Shown piece by piece: positions 10,814 to 24,220 of a DNA stretch of 64,000 bases; the first letter of the stretch is position 1, and each line of letters opens with the position of its first letter. The stretch lies in assembly GCA_023974075.1 (NCBI GenBank), contig JAMFTG010000331.1, positions 1 to 64,000 of the forward strand, read 5' to 3'. This DNA comes from Chaenocephalus aceratus (taxonomy: Eukaryota > Chordata > Actinopteri > Perciformes > Channichthyidae). The translations under genes were made by a program, and so were the position numbers. The notes under the pieces are model-generated. The model searched no databases and was not told the origin of the DNA. It saw nothing but the letters and a program-made list of their open reading frames with translations.

Positions 10814-11580
10814 CTTGTCTCTTTAAAAGGAAGTTCCCTTAAAACAAAAATGCTCGGCATTCATTTTCTTTTCTTGGGTGAAAAAAAATTGGCTTCCACT
10901 TTGGTGAATGTGTGAACATGTATTCACGAACCTTGGAGAACATCTGCAAACAACACGCAACTTACTCCACCCAAATAATTGTCAATTGAATCTAACATAT
11001 TGTACATAATATATGTTCATTCCTCTCTTTTGAAAATAACCTTTTTACTTGACTTTTCACGAGGAAACCAGATGTTTAGATTAGATGTAGCCTGTGGGCA
11101 CAACATCCAGATTGTTTTATTAACTATTATTGCATTTATATTTAAGCTTAAGTTGCTTTTGAAACCATGTGAAAGATTGTATAGCACAAAGATTAAAGGC
11201 AAGAAAGAGACCTTTTCACCGAATCACAATAACGTATTTATCGTCTCATTCATTCCTGGAACATATTCATACTCATATCTGTTCTGATAGCTATAGTTAT
11301 ATATCACTATGTATCTCTAAGACTGCCAAACAGAAGCAAGGCATGGAAAGGGTGAGGCTTTAAAACGCCTGTCTCTGAACTGAATGGTAAGCCCATTAAT
11401 CAATGGGAGATAACACGTGTAAAAACACACCAACGCAACATAGTTCTACTTAGTGTTTGTATTAGCTCGTATTTACCAAAGGCTTATCATTCTCAAACAC
11501 CCACTTGAGCGACTGGATTTTTGTGGCCACACCCTGCCCAATTATTTCCTCTTAAAAAGGTGGAATCGGGGACAGCAGAA
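10814..11580. other. Unclassified AT-rich intergenic sequence
   Basis: No gene or identifiable repeat seen. The boundary at 11582 is the TTAA of the next element. Confidence 0.35.
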
Positions 11581-11581
11581 G

Positions 11582-12498
11582 TTAAAGAGGCCCTTTCCTG
11601 TAGTGTGTTATCTAGGGTTTAGTGCATGTAAATGGTCTGCAGAGGCTAACATCCCTGTGTTGTATTGGCTAGCACTCCAACACATTGTACGTGATAGGAT
11701 AAGGGGCGGGACATCTCTAAGTAGTTGACCAATCACAACAGAGTCAGCCAGCTAACCAATCAGAGCAGACTGGGCTCTGGTTTCAGACGGAGGGTGAAAA
11801 GAGGTGCTGCAGCACAGGCATGTAGACACTACACTACATACTGATATACACCTGAACATCAGCAGGAGAGGACTCTTTAAAGTAGAGACACTACATACTG
11901 ATATACACCTGAACATCAGCAGGAGAGGACTCTTTAAAGTAGAGACACTACATACTGATATACACCTGAACATCAGCAGGAGAGGACTCTTTAAAGTAGA
12001 GACACTACATACTGATATACACCTGAACATCAGCAGGAGAGGACTCTTTAAAGTAGAGACACTACATACTGATATACACCTGAACATCAGCAGGAGAGGA
12101 CTCTTAAAGTAGAGACACTACATACTGATATACACCTGAACATCAGCAGGAGAGGACTCTTTAAAGTAGAGACACTACATACTGATATACACCTGAACAT
12201 CAGCAGGAGAGGACTCTTTAAGTAGAAACACTACATACTGATATACACCTGAACATCAGCAGGAGAGGACTCTTTAAAGTAGAGACACTACATACTGATA
12301 TACACCGGAACATCAGCAGGAGAGGACTCTTTAAAGTAGAGACACTACATACTGATATACACCTGAACATCAGCAGGAGAGGACTCTTTAAAGTAGAAAC
12401 ACTACATACTGATATACACCTGAACATCAGCAGGAGAGGACTCTTTAAAGTAGAGACACTACATACTCATATGAACCAGAAAATGATGTCCTCTTTAA
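11582..12498 (+). mobile_element. TTAA-flanked MITE carrying a 57-bp minisatellite
   Basis: The left edge is TTAAAGAGGCCC and the right edge GTCCTCTTTAA, an inverted AGAGG end with TTAA on both sides, the target preferred by piggyBac-like elements. The body (11640-11820) contains CAATCACAACAGAG and GGGTGAAAAGAGGTGCTGCA, a segment I associate with a common fish MITE. The interior from about 11826 is a minisatellite (separate entry). No transposase, so non-autonomous. Confidence 0.65.
11826..12477. repeat. 57-bp minisatellite array 1, about 11 copies
   Basis: Unit of 57 bp beginning AGAGACACTACATACTGATA, containing CACCTGAACATCAGCAGGAG and ending AGGACTCTTTAAAGT. Copies are nearly identical. 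As 57 is a multiple of three and the unit lacks stops in some frames, long open frames appear on both strands. These are not genes. The same unit forms the array at 56.98-60.75 kb. Confidence 0.95.
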
Positions 12499-14945
<2,447 letters not shown>

Positions 14946-15012
14946 AGTGTCAAACTCGAGGCCCGGGGGCCAAATCAGCTTTTTTCGTTTTACATTTTCA
15001 TTTATCGTCATT
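14946..15012 (+). mobile_element. Fragment of the hAT family seen complete at 61.7 kb
   Basis: GTGTCAAACTCGAGGCCCGG followed by GGGCCAAATC matches the left end of the 475-bp hAT element at 61700-62174. The CAGGG tip is altered and the rest is missing. The L2 LINE begins immediately to its right. Confidence 0.6.
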
Positions 15013-15014
15013 TC

Positions 15015-16632
15015 CATTCAGTCATTCATTAATCAATCAATCAATGTTTATTTATATAGCCCAATATCACAAATGTTACATTGTCTCAGTGGACTTCACA
15101 GTGTGTACAGAATATCAGTATGACAAATGACACCCTCTGTCCTTAGACCCTCTGTCCTTAGACCCTCACATCGTACAAGGAAAAACTTCCGAAGAAAACC
15201 CAGTTTAAAGGGAAAATGGGAGAAACCTCAGGGAGAGCAGCAGAGGAGGGATCCCTCTCCCAGGATGGACAGACGTGCAATAGATGCCGTGTGTAAATTG
15301 AAAAGATAATACATTTGCAACATAGGTAGTCCAGATGTTTGGAAATGCATGTGTGTATAATAGGAAGATGAATCCACGAGGATATCCATCCAGGACCGAT
15401 GATCCAGGACCACAGCCACGACTCAAGATCCAGCGCTCGCGATCCAGGACACAGGACCGCAGGATCATCCATGACTCCGGATCCCGGCGTATATAGACAC
15501 CAAAAAGAAAGACATTTGGGGAAGCTGGGTTAATCGGAACATGAGAGTACACAGGTATAGACAGAGAGAAGGAAGAAGTAAGATGTCCCCCGACAAACTA
15601 AGCCTATATCAGCAAAACTAGGGGCTGAATCTAATCAGCCCTAACTATAAGCTTTATCAAAAAGGAAGGTCTTAAGCGCACTCTTAAAAACGGATAGGGT
15701 GTCTGCCGCCCGAACACAAACTGGAAGCTGATTCCACAAATGTGGAGCTTGATAAGAAAAGGCTCTGGCTCCCATTGTACTTTTAGAGACTCTAGGAACA
15801 ACCAACAACCCTGCATTCTTGGAACGCAATGCCCTAGTAGGCCAGTAGGGTATAATGAGTTCTTTAACGTAAGATGGCGCCTGCCCATTAAGGGCTTTGT
15901 AGGCGAGAAGAAGAATTTTAAATGCTATCCTGTGTTCTATAGGGAGCCAGTGTAAGGCAGCCAGAACAGGAGTAATGTGGTCCCTTTTCCTAACTCTGGT
16001 TAGTACACGAGCCGCAGCATTTTGAATCAGCTGAAGCGACTTGACTGACTTCTTGGTACTCCCTGATAATAAAGAGTTACAATAATCCAGCCTAGAAGTA
16101 ACAAATGCATGGACTAGTTTCTCTGCATCGTTTTGAGGCAAGATATGCCTGATTTTTGCAATTGCATTGTTACGTAGATGGAAGTAGGCGGTCCTTGAAA
16201 TTGATTTTATGTGGGCGTTAAAGGATAAATCCTCATCAAATATAACACCAAGATTCCTTACAGTCTCACTGGAGGCCAAATTAATGCCATCCATAGTTAG
16301 TATATCTTTAGATAATTTGTTTCGTAGATTCTTCGGGCCAAGTACAATAACTTCAGTTTTGGTCGTGTTTAACATCAAAAAGTTTAAGGTCATCCACGTT
16401 TTTAAGTCCTTAAGGCAGTCTTGAATTTTATTTAGATGATTAATTTCTTCAGGCTTGATTGATAAATATAGTTGAGTATCATCCGCATAACAATGAAAGT
16501 TTACAGAATGATTCCTTATAATATTGCCTAACGGAAGCATATATAATGTGAACAAAATAGGTCCGAGCACTGAGCCCTGTGGCACTCCATGGCTAACTTT
16601 GGTAGATTCATCATTGACATTAAGTGCTATTT
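15015..16632 (-). mobile_element. 5'-truncated L2-type LINE with partial reverse transcriptase
   Basis: A - strand open frame of 314 codons (16585 down to 15641, open upstream to a stop near 16630) encodes the C-terminal half of a LINE reverse transcriptase. It has HGVPQGSVLGPILFTLYMLP (RT motif B region), then the catalytic YADD box in CYADDTQLYLS, LNTTKTEVIVLGP, and the thumb and tail segments SRLDYCNSLLSG, LIQNAAARVLT, LHWLPIEHRIAFKILLL and AFSYQAPHLWNQLPV typical of fish L2-clade elements. The endonuclease and N-terminal RT motifs are missing, so it cannot be autonomous. The 3' end lies at low coordinates, with a long 3' UTR and a short (TTGA)n-like tail at about 15029-15045. The long intact frame suggests a fairly young insertion. 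Confidence 0.88.
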
Positions 16633-17508
16633 AAAATGTTAATGTTCAGTAAATGTGTGGCGGGGGTGTTTGTGCAAACAACGGGGACAGAGCTGCTGTC
16701 AGACGAACAACTGTGCGGCGTCATCACAAACGGACGTCGCTTCACGTGACGCTCCGGAGGAAAGGACGTCCCATTGCTCTTAAAACTCATTTCCCTGGCC
16801 CCGTCTCAGGTCGGTTAAATGAAATCCTTGCGTCCCTCACTTGCGTCGTTTCCCTGCGTCTAGTCCCTCCCACCAGGGAAGCATGGAGAGACGCAAGGAA
16901 ACCATGAGAAACATTTCTTTCATGTTTTATTATATTTTAGGGAAATATAAAGACATTAGTAAAATGTACCTTAGACTAAATATAGTATGGTAAGAAAAAT
17001 GGTTCATCACTTCAGCTTTTAGGAGCACAGTCATGTATCTTTTCATAACAAGTTAAATAGTTAGTTCATATAAGGAAGATTTAGTTTGAAAAATGTCAGC
17101 GTTTTCCCACATGTTTCCAAACCCCCTGACTTTAACTGTTTATAAAAGTGAGTTTTTTTAATGTGATCTAGAAGTTTGAAGCTGTACTGTTAGATATTTG
17201 CAAAAACGACATCCATACCAGACTGTAATACCCACATCCGAAAACTAATGATGAGCAAACATATTAACACACGCTGTATACTGTGTGTGTGTGTGTGCGC
17301 GTGCGTGCGTGTGTGTGTGTGTTGGGTGGAGTGTAAACAGACGGAGCAAGTAATAAAAACTGTTTGTGCATGGTGGAATATTTAACGGCCATAAGGTATG
17401 ATAAGTGTTAATACTGGAACTCGGTGCAATGCAGCAAAAAAGAGCTTTCTCTGCAGTTGATGTGGCATTTAAAGATGTTGCTGTTTTATACTTAATTTGG
17501 CACGACAT
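16633..17508. other. Intergenic; short (GT)n
   Basis: Nothing coding recognised. A GT/GC-rich microsatellite lies at about 17283-17320. The segment 16650-16910 is rich in GACGTC/GCGTC motifs, but no family is evident. Confidence 0.35.
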
Positions 17509-17515
17509 TAATATT

Positions 17516-18105
17516 CAACCCAGTCTCACACCATTTCGTGTTATAGTCACGAAATTAATTTAATCTATTGATTCCTGTTCACCAACACGATTTTCGCATT
17601 TTTTTCATGTCACACAGAACGATTTGAAAAGCAATGTATTTCTATTGGTATCTTTCGTGCCTGCACCACGTCTTTTTGTCCGGTCGGGTCTTGGAAGACC
17701 AGAAGCTGTGGTTCATAAAAACATTGTCTTACTCAATATCTCACCCTAACCCTAACCCTTTTATTTTAAATTGTATAATGTCAGAGTTTTTTTGCCGTCT
17801 GCGAGGAAAAGAAATGGCTCAGAGCCTCAGAAAACTGAAATCTGTATTTTTTGTCATCTGTTGTTCCTTCTAATTTGTTATTATTCGGTGCAGGCACGAA
17901 ACAAACTACCAATACAAATACATTGCTTCTAAAATCGTTCTGTGTCAGAATACTTAAATCTGTTTTTCCTTCTAATTTGCTATTATTTACATTGCTTTTA
18001 AAATCGTTCTGTGTGACACGAAAGAAATGGGAAAATCGTGTTGGTGAACACAAATCAAAAGATTAATTTCGTGACTATAACACGAAATGCCGTGAGACTG
18101 TGTTG
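17516..18105. mobile_element. MITE with long inverted repeats and a 7-bp target duplication
   Basis: About 100 bp at the left (starting CAACCCAGTCTCAC) is inverted at the right (ending GTGAGACTGTGTTG), both including TTTCGTGTTATAGTCACGAA and GTTCACCAACACGATTTT. A perfect TAATATT flanks the element (17509-17515, 18106-18112). A partial extra copy of the inner arm (AAATCGTTCTGTGT) occurs at 17933. The interior includes a telomere-like CCCTAACCCTAACCCT at 17744-17759. No transposase. Confidence 0.8.
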
Positions 18106-18212
18106 TAATATTTACAGATTTAGATTTTACATACAAAATGTATAATCAATATTAGAAATATGATGCATTTGTATTACAGTAGTAGAGTTAATTATAGGAG
18201 TCCCGAGCAGCT

Positions 18213-18886
18213 TTAAAGGGGACCGATCATGCAAAATGCACTTTTTGATGTCTTTTATACATCAACATGTGTCCCTGGTCGGGGAACTCACGCAGCGTCA
18301 GAAAATAAAACCCTCTCTCTTTTCCTCCGTACCCAAATCTCTAAAAACGGGGGAACAACAGTGCTGATCTAGATTTACGTCCGATATGACGTAATATCAG
18401 AAATGAGGACCCACGGCCCAATCAGAAAGCTGCTATCAGAAACAATGCCCGACTGTTTTGGACGTAATATGGTCGGTGTTCACATTAGCATCGCTAACAC
18501 TCAGAGCTAACCTGTACTGGAGAGCATGTATGTGAAGAAGCAGGAAGTAGAAAGGAACTCACCTTGTGGTATAACCGGCAAGAGAGAAAGCCTTTGAGCT
18601 CCAGACTGTTTCAGAGCCTTGATAATCCATGATATGGCGTTTCATCACGGCAGCATTTAGTTTAGACGGTAGCTGCCGGGTCCCGCATAAGCTCCGCCCC
18701 CTCCTCTTTAAAGCTTTATACCCAAATCAGCACTTTTGAAACAGGAAGTGAAATAGAGGGATATGAGGCATGGCTAGAATGATCTGTTTGGTGTTTTGAG
18801 CAAAACACTTCATAGACATGTTTTTTATATATATTTATATATAGACCTATGCTGTTGCCTACACATAGCATGATAGGTGAACTTTA
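18213..18886. mobile_element. Non-autonomous DNA transposon (TTAAAGG-type ends)
   Basis: The left end TTAAAGGGGACCGATCATGC and right end GCATGATAGGTGAACTTTA are imperfect inverted repeats bounding 674 bp. Similar end chemistry is seen at 55668-56432. No coding frame. The class is uncertain. Confidence 0.55.
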
Positions 18887-20319
18887 CAAGTACAAATAAT
18901 GATAACATGTCAATAGTACAACTCTGACATTATTATTATTGTATTGTTTTACTTTTAATACTTCAAAACCTTTAAAGTTAAATTTTTAAATACAGGACTT
19001 TTCTTCTTTTGGAGAATGTATTTACGTCTTACATCGTTTTAGGAATGTTATGGTAGCAGTGAACTCAACCTTAGTTTAAAAAGGAAAAGCTGCAACAACA
19101 GTATTTGCCACAGAAACTTGTTTACACCGTAGTTTGCAATATATGTTCATATATTCAAGTGTTTTCCTTTGTCTATTAGTGTAAATACTTGTCTCTAATA
19201 TCTTTTTTAATGCTAAATAGATTATTTAAAAATACTTATATAATATCTTTATATGTTTGACCTATTGCAACTTATTTTCTTATATTGTTTACACCACCAG
19301 ACAACAAAGCGTATTCCTTGAATGTGTAAACCCTAACCTGCCATAAACTTGATTCTAAACTTTTACAAAAATTCAGCAAAGAAAGTTATTTTTAAGTCTT
19401 TTTTTCAGGTTGTACTTTGAAATAGTTTAGGAAATACAGTTTAATAACTTGACTACAAATGTGCTTATTTTTGAGTCATTTGTATTAAGTACGTACATAT
19501 TTTATTATATTACTATATTTGTTATTATGTATAATAAGTAATTATATTTTATTATAATAGTTCTCTATTTTTTTGTTTACTTTTATGTATTCACGACAAT
19601 ACAACGTCAAATTCCTCGTGCGTGTCAACCGACAAAGCTGATTCTGATTCTGATATTTGGATGACTATTATGTTTGTATTATTTTGTATTATTCTCTCTC
19701 GGATGCTTCCTGTCTCCTCGGTGTCTCCTCCATGTCTCCTCTCTGTTTGCTCCATCAGTCTCTGTCCTGCGGCCTCGGTTTATCAGCTCTGTTTACTCTC
19801 TGTTTACTCAGTGTTAATCCCCATTAGTTAGCACGAGGCTCTCTGCTTCTCTAACGCTGTTTTGTCCCCAACAGATCAGCCGGTTGACGGCGGACTGATC
19901 TCAATCTGCGGCCGACTGTCTGCACAGAGACGCGCTGATCTCTGCGATAACAGCCGGATGGTAACCTCTATTCCTCCTACTGATTGATCAGCTTTAATTC
20001 AACTGTAATGATGAGGAACAACAGGTGCGTCAAGAAGCTCCGCGGACTCAGGAAACATCACTCATTTTTACATAATTTTAGGATCGTTTATGTTAATACA
20101 AATCACGTGTCCTCATATCGACGAAACAGGTTTACTCGAGTAAAAGCAATTGTCCAAATGTTCTGTTTAATACTGATGTGTAAGTGCTTTATTATTATTA
20201 TTATATTTGAATTGTTTATTTGACTGGTGCTGGATATTTTAACCCATATTTATATTTCAACGTTAATTAATTCATATTTAGTACAAGCTAATAATCTAAA
20301 TCTAAAGTAAAGCTCTTAA
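18887..20319. other. AT-rich intergenic, with a candidate conserved patch
   Basis: Mostly AT-rich with no gene. The patch 19840-19995 is GC-balanced and carries GATAACAG and TGATTGATCAGC (PBX/HOX-like) motifs. It could be regulatory, but this is inference only. Confidence 0.3.
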
Positions 20320-21020
20320 ATACAAAAATAATTAAAATATCACTCTGAGTAAAGGGTCTGATTTTAAAATGTGACTTAAGTAGAAGTACTTAAATATAAT
20401 TATTTCATTACTATTATTATTCTGTTTTTCTCTGTAAGTGCACAGAAAAAACACTTAAATAAAATACAAGTTCCTCAAATGTCTAAGTAATTGAGCAAAT
20501 GTACTTTCATGTTTATTTAATATTTTGTTTAAGCTAATAATCAAAATCTAAAAAGTAATTAAAGCTGTTCAATTACAATACAACTAGAAATACTTAAAGT
20601 CTTAACATCCACCATACACATTTGACTAGAAGTATAAATATTATAATAAAATAAATAATTTGTATTAATGTGATTATTCTGTTCTTATCAAGTGTCTGTA
20701 TGTGGCACAGAAAGAAAAACCTTAAATAAATAAAAAGTTCCTCAAATGTCTATTTAAGTAGAAGTACTTAAATATTATAATTTGTATTAATATTACTGTT
20801 CAAAAGAAAATATTTAAATAAAGTAAAAAGTTCCTCAGTAAAGGGTATGATTTTAAAATGTGTATGTATTAAAAAAAAGTACTTACATATTATTTGATTA
20901 ATATCACTATTCAGATTGTATCAAGTGTCTGTAAGTGGCACAGAAATAAAGTACAAGTTCCTCAAATGTGTACGTAAGTGTACTACTTAAGTAAAATGTA
21001 CTTCAGTTATTGTACTCCGT
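20320..21020. repeat. Degenerate AAGTACTTAAAT-type repeat remnant
   Basis: Fragments such as AAGTAGAAGTACTTAAATAT, AAAGTTCCTCA and CAAGTGTCTGTA recur four or five times across 700 bp with heavy divergence. They resemble the AAGTAC-rich MITE family at 5.7, 37.3, 42.0 and 43.6 kb. Confidence 0.5.
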
Positions 21021-21049
21021 TACTCTCCACCTCCCTGAGCTCCTGTCAG

Positions 21050-21420
21050 TCATCACAGCTGCTCATAAGAACCAGAAGAAATGAGCTCTGCGCTCCCGCT
21101 GTTCCTCTCAGGCGCAGCGTCTGTCCCGCATTAGCACTGAGTGGCTGTAATTACAACAGAAAGGCTTTTGGGGACGCGACCGTTCTCAGGCCGGAGGAAC
21201 AATTACGCGCAGAGAAAAACAGCAATCGACGCTTCCTCTGCGTAATTTCCACACCATTTCCACCATCTTTGTTACTGGGAATTATTGCAGCAAATAAGTT
21301 GGCAGGTTTGTGTCCGAGGAAACACATTTGCTCTGAAATTGACCTCCTTCCTTGCGTGTAATTTTGTTTAGCTCGTATTTGTCCGTAATGACTAATTAAC
21401 GCCACTAATTAGGCTGCATG
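21050..21420. promoter_or_regulatory. Candidate conserved noncoding element downstream of nkx2.3
   Basis: Non-repetitive, GC-balanced block with clustered homeodomain-type cores, including ACTAATTAACGCCACTAATT near 21389-21410 and GCTGTAATTACAAC near 21143. Flanked by AT-rich decayed sequence. Regulatory function is inferred from composition only. Confidence 0.3.
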
Positions 21421-22079
21421 GTTTTAAACAAAGGCGCTTTGTAACGTCCTGGAAGTCTCCCATTTTAAAAAACACTTACTGCAAGCCAACATAGTTCTTT
21501 GTCAGACTTAGAGTCCAATTGACCAATCAAATAGCAGACAAGAGCAGCTAAATGTAGAGTTATTTATATGAGCAGCTGCAGCAGGAATACTGTTAGCTAC
21601 ATATTACAACTCTGTAGTTTGACTGTATAACTGTGATCGGTTTAAAGTCTTGTTTTACGGTGTTATTATTCTAATTGAGAATCAGAACATTTTACTGCAA
21701 GCCAAAGCGAGTTCTTTGTCATCAGACTAAAAGTCCAATTTACACAGAAAACCGGAACGAAGTTGCAAAGTCTTCCATTTTGAGAGATGGAATAAAATAC
21801 GGTCGATCAAATTTACTTTTTGAATGACTCCCACGTTAACATTCAAGTGTCGATAAAACAGGTCAATGTAATCAAATCGTTGGTCCTTTTGGATCATTTG
21901 CAACCGAAGAAGCAGATTCTTAAAACATCCCTGTCAAGACTCTATTTTATTTTGTATTAATACTCACTTTAGACTCATGGATTCCGTGAAAACAACTGTA
22001 AAATATTCCTGTTTTTCGGTCATTTCTAACATCTACTGTAGTCTACTCTTACATCTAAGATTTGTGTAGGTTTTATTAT

Positions 22080-22720
22080 AAGAGCCCGAGTCTTTGTCCC
22101 GTCAGGATTTAGTGTTACCTGCGAGAATAGCCTCTCTCCGAGCTGAAATAACACCCTCAAACTGAAATAATAGCCGGGACATGAACCTCACTCCCCCTCC
22201 TCCCCTTTCAAATTCTCCACTTCGGGATATATGGTGAAACTTGTAGCAATAATACCCCCTTCTTTCACACAAACGCCTCCCCGCTGCCATCACCTCCAGC
22301 CCGGCTGGGGACCTTTGGAGAGCCTTTCTCCGCGAACAAAAAAAGCCTCCTGAAGGGGAACAAAAGTGACCACATTTTTCCTCCATGTCCCCAATTCTCC
22401 GCGCAGAATAACCCGCTGCCTGTCCCTCAAATGGGAATATTAGGACGTCAATCTCACGGCCCCTGCGCGCTTTTGTCTTTGCTGAGTGCCCGGCTCTGCC
22501 TACCACACACCTTTTGTCCCACGATCCAATAAGAGCCATTATTCCTACTCCTTTGCGTGGCTGCAGCTCGGGTTTTGGGCTATTTTAGGTGCCTAATCGC
22601 GTCCTTTAAAGGACCCCAAATGGAGAATTATACTTCCTCCTTTCACTTCGCTTGGCACCGGGACAAAGAGTCCCTTTAGCCGGTTCTCCTGCAGCAGATC
22701 TGCCCTGTATGTTTACGAGA
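22080..22720. promoter_or_regulatory. Candidate conserved noncoding region near the nkx2.3 3' end
   Basis: Unique, moderately GC-rich block lacking repeats, with an open but unrecognised 145-codon - strand frame that I take as chance. It lies between AT-rich flanks, within 1.5 kb of the nkx2.3 stop. Only cross-species conservation could confirm a role. Confidence 0.25.
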
Positions 22721-22878
22721 CACGTTTAACTGAGCATTTGATTCACCCTGTGACCCCACATCGGAGCAATAATATACAGAGAATTATTATTCAGTTCCAG
22801 CTCAGCGTGACGTTTGCAATCTCAGAGGATCAAATATTATCTTACAAAATCAAACGCACCTTGTTCTCATGTCTCGGA

Positions 22879-22884
22879 TTTATT
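22879..22884 (-). terminator. Candidate polyadenylation signal of nkx2.3
   Basis: TTTATT on the + strand gives AATAAA on the - strand, about 700 bases beyond the stop. It would give a 3' UTR of about 0.7 kb that includes the 25-bp minisatellite. Confidence 0.35.
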
Positions 22885-23388
22885 TGAATAAATGTGAAAT
22901 AGACTGAAACAGTTCTCCTTTTAACCAAAAACCACAACACTTAAAGCAATTTCATCTCCATGACAACAAAGATATACCATTTTAAAAACATACATGAAAA
23001 ATATGAACCATCTTTTTTGTTCAAATAAGGAGAAATGCGCAAATCTTGTGCGCAATGTCCCCCTGTGCTCCAGTCCACGTGCCAACATAGAGCACTAATA
23101 ATAATTGAAAAAAATACATCAACTGGAACCCAAGCGCGTGTCAGTTTAGGAGCCACTCTGACGCCTGACGGAAATACGAGTGAATGTCATCTGACACAAG
23201 AATCCGAACTCACATCCTTTATATATAAAATACTATTTTCTGACCAAGTTAGCACACTTCTAAAAGCGTGTGGGTTGAACCAAATTGCAAGAGCTCCAAC
23301 AAAAGAAACAGTTCTGGTCTGGTAAGGCTACCAGGAATCCAAACTCCCTTATATAAAATATAAAATACTAATTTCGGAGGAGTTCACA

Positions 23389-23596
23389 CTTCCGGGTTCT
23401 GGTGAGGCTACCAGGCCCGGGTTCTGGTGAGGCTACCAGGCCCGGGTTATGTTGAGGCTACCAGGCCCGGGTTATGGTGAGGCTACCAGGCCCGGGTTCT
23501 GGTGAGGCTACCAGGCCCGGGTTATGTTGAGGCTACCAGGCCCGGGTTATGGTGAGGCTACCAGGCCCGGGTTCTGGTGAGGCTACCAGGCCCGGA
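23389..23596. repeat. 25-bp minisatellite at the nkx2.3 stop codon
   Basis: Eight tandem units GGCTACCAGGCCCGGGTT + (CTGGTGA, ATGTTGA or ATGGTGA) abut the gene. The final copy is the coding end itself: read on the - strand it is the codons for R-A-W and TAG. The three tail variants recur in fixed order, giving a 75-bp higher-order unit present twice. A half copy lies at about 23308-23333. All units except the last fall in the 3' UTR. Confidence 0.92.
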
Positions 23597-24220
23597 TCCC
23601 CTGCAGGGAGCCCTGGCAGGATGCGACCGAAGTCCCTTGGTGAGGTTGGGCCTGTGTGGATCCTCCGAGGCTGCTCACATTTCCCAAGTTCATGTTCATG
23701 AAGGCGCTGGAGCCGCTGGAGGGGGGCAGGGAGGGGATGCTGGTGTATGTGCAGCTGTAGTTGCTGTTATAAGCGGGGTTATTGTAAGTATACGCCGGGT
23801 ATCCGTTATAGGTATACGGGTTGGATCCATACGGAGCACCGGAGTACGTCTGCCCTCCCCCCAAACAAGGCTTCCCGTCCCGGACTAACACCGGCACAGC
23901 GACGCGTCTCGGCGGCGGAGGGTGGTGCTGCCCCGCCGCCTCCAGAGACTTGTCCTGCCGCTGCCTCTTGCACTTGTATCGGCGGTTCTGGAACCAGATC
24001 TTCACCTGGTTGGAGGTGAGTTTGAGGCTGGACGCCAGGTGCTCCCGCTCCGGGGCGGACAGGTATCGCTGCAGCTTGAAGCGACGCTCGAGCTCGAAGA
24101 CCTGCGCCTGGGAGAAGAGCACGCGGGGCCTCCGCCGGCTCCGCTGCTTCTGCGCAGGCCGATCGGAGTCAGCCTGCCCGCCCTCCGAGGCCTCCTGCCG
24201 GGACACCAGACCGCAGCTCT
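23583..24220 (-). CDS. nkx2.3: nkx2.3 exon 2 (homeodomain exon)
   Basis: Encodes the homeodomain, NK2-specific domain and C-terminus, ending TGG TAG (23588-23583). Compared with the human protein as I recall it, homeodomain position 22 is Leu rather than Gln and position 43 is Asn rather than Thr. The DNA-contacting residues Q50, N51 and Y54 are kept. Confidence 0.93.

Noticed and set aside
17744..17759. Interstitial telomere or chromosome fusion point
   Set aside because: Under three copies of the telomere repeat, inside a MITE with its own boundaries.
22102..22539. 145-codon - strand open frame
   Set aside because: No resemblance to a known protein; more likely noncoding sequence near nkx2.3.
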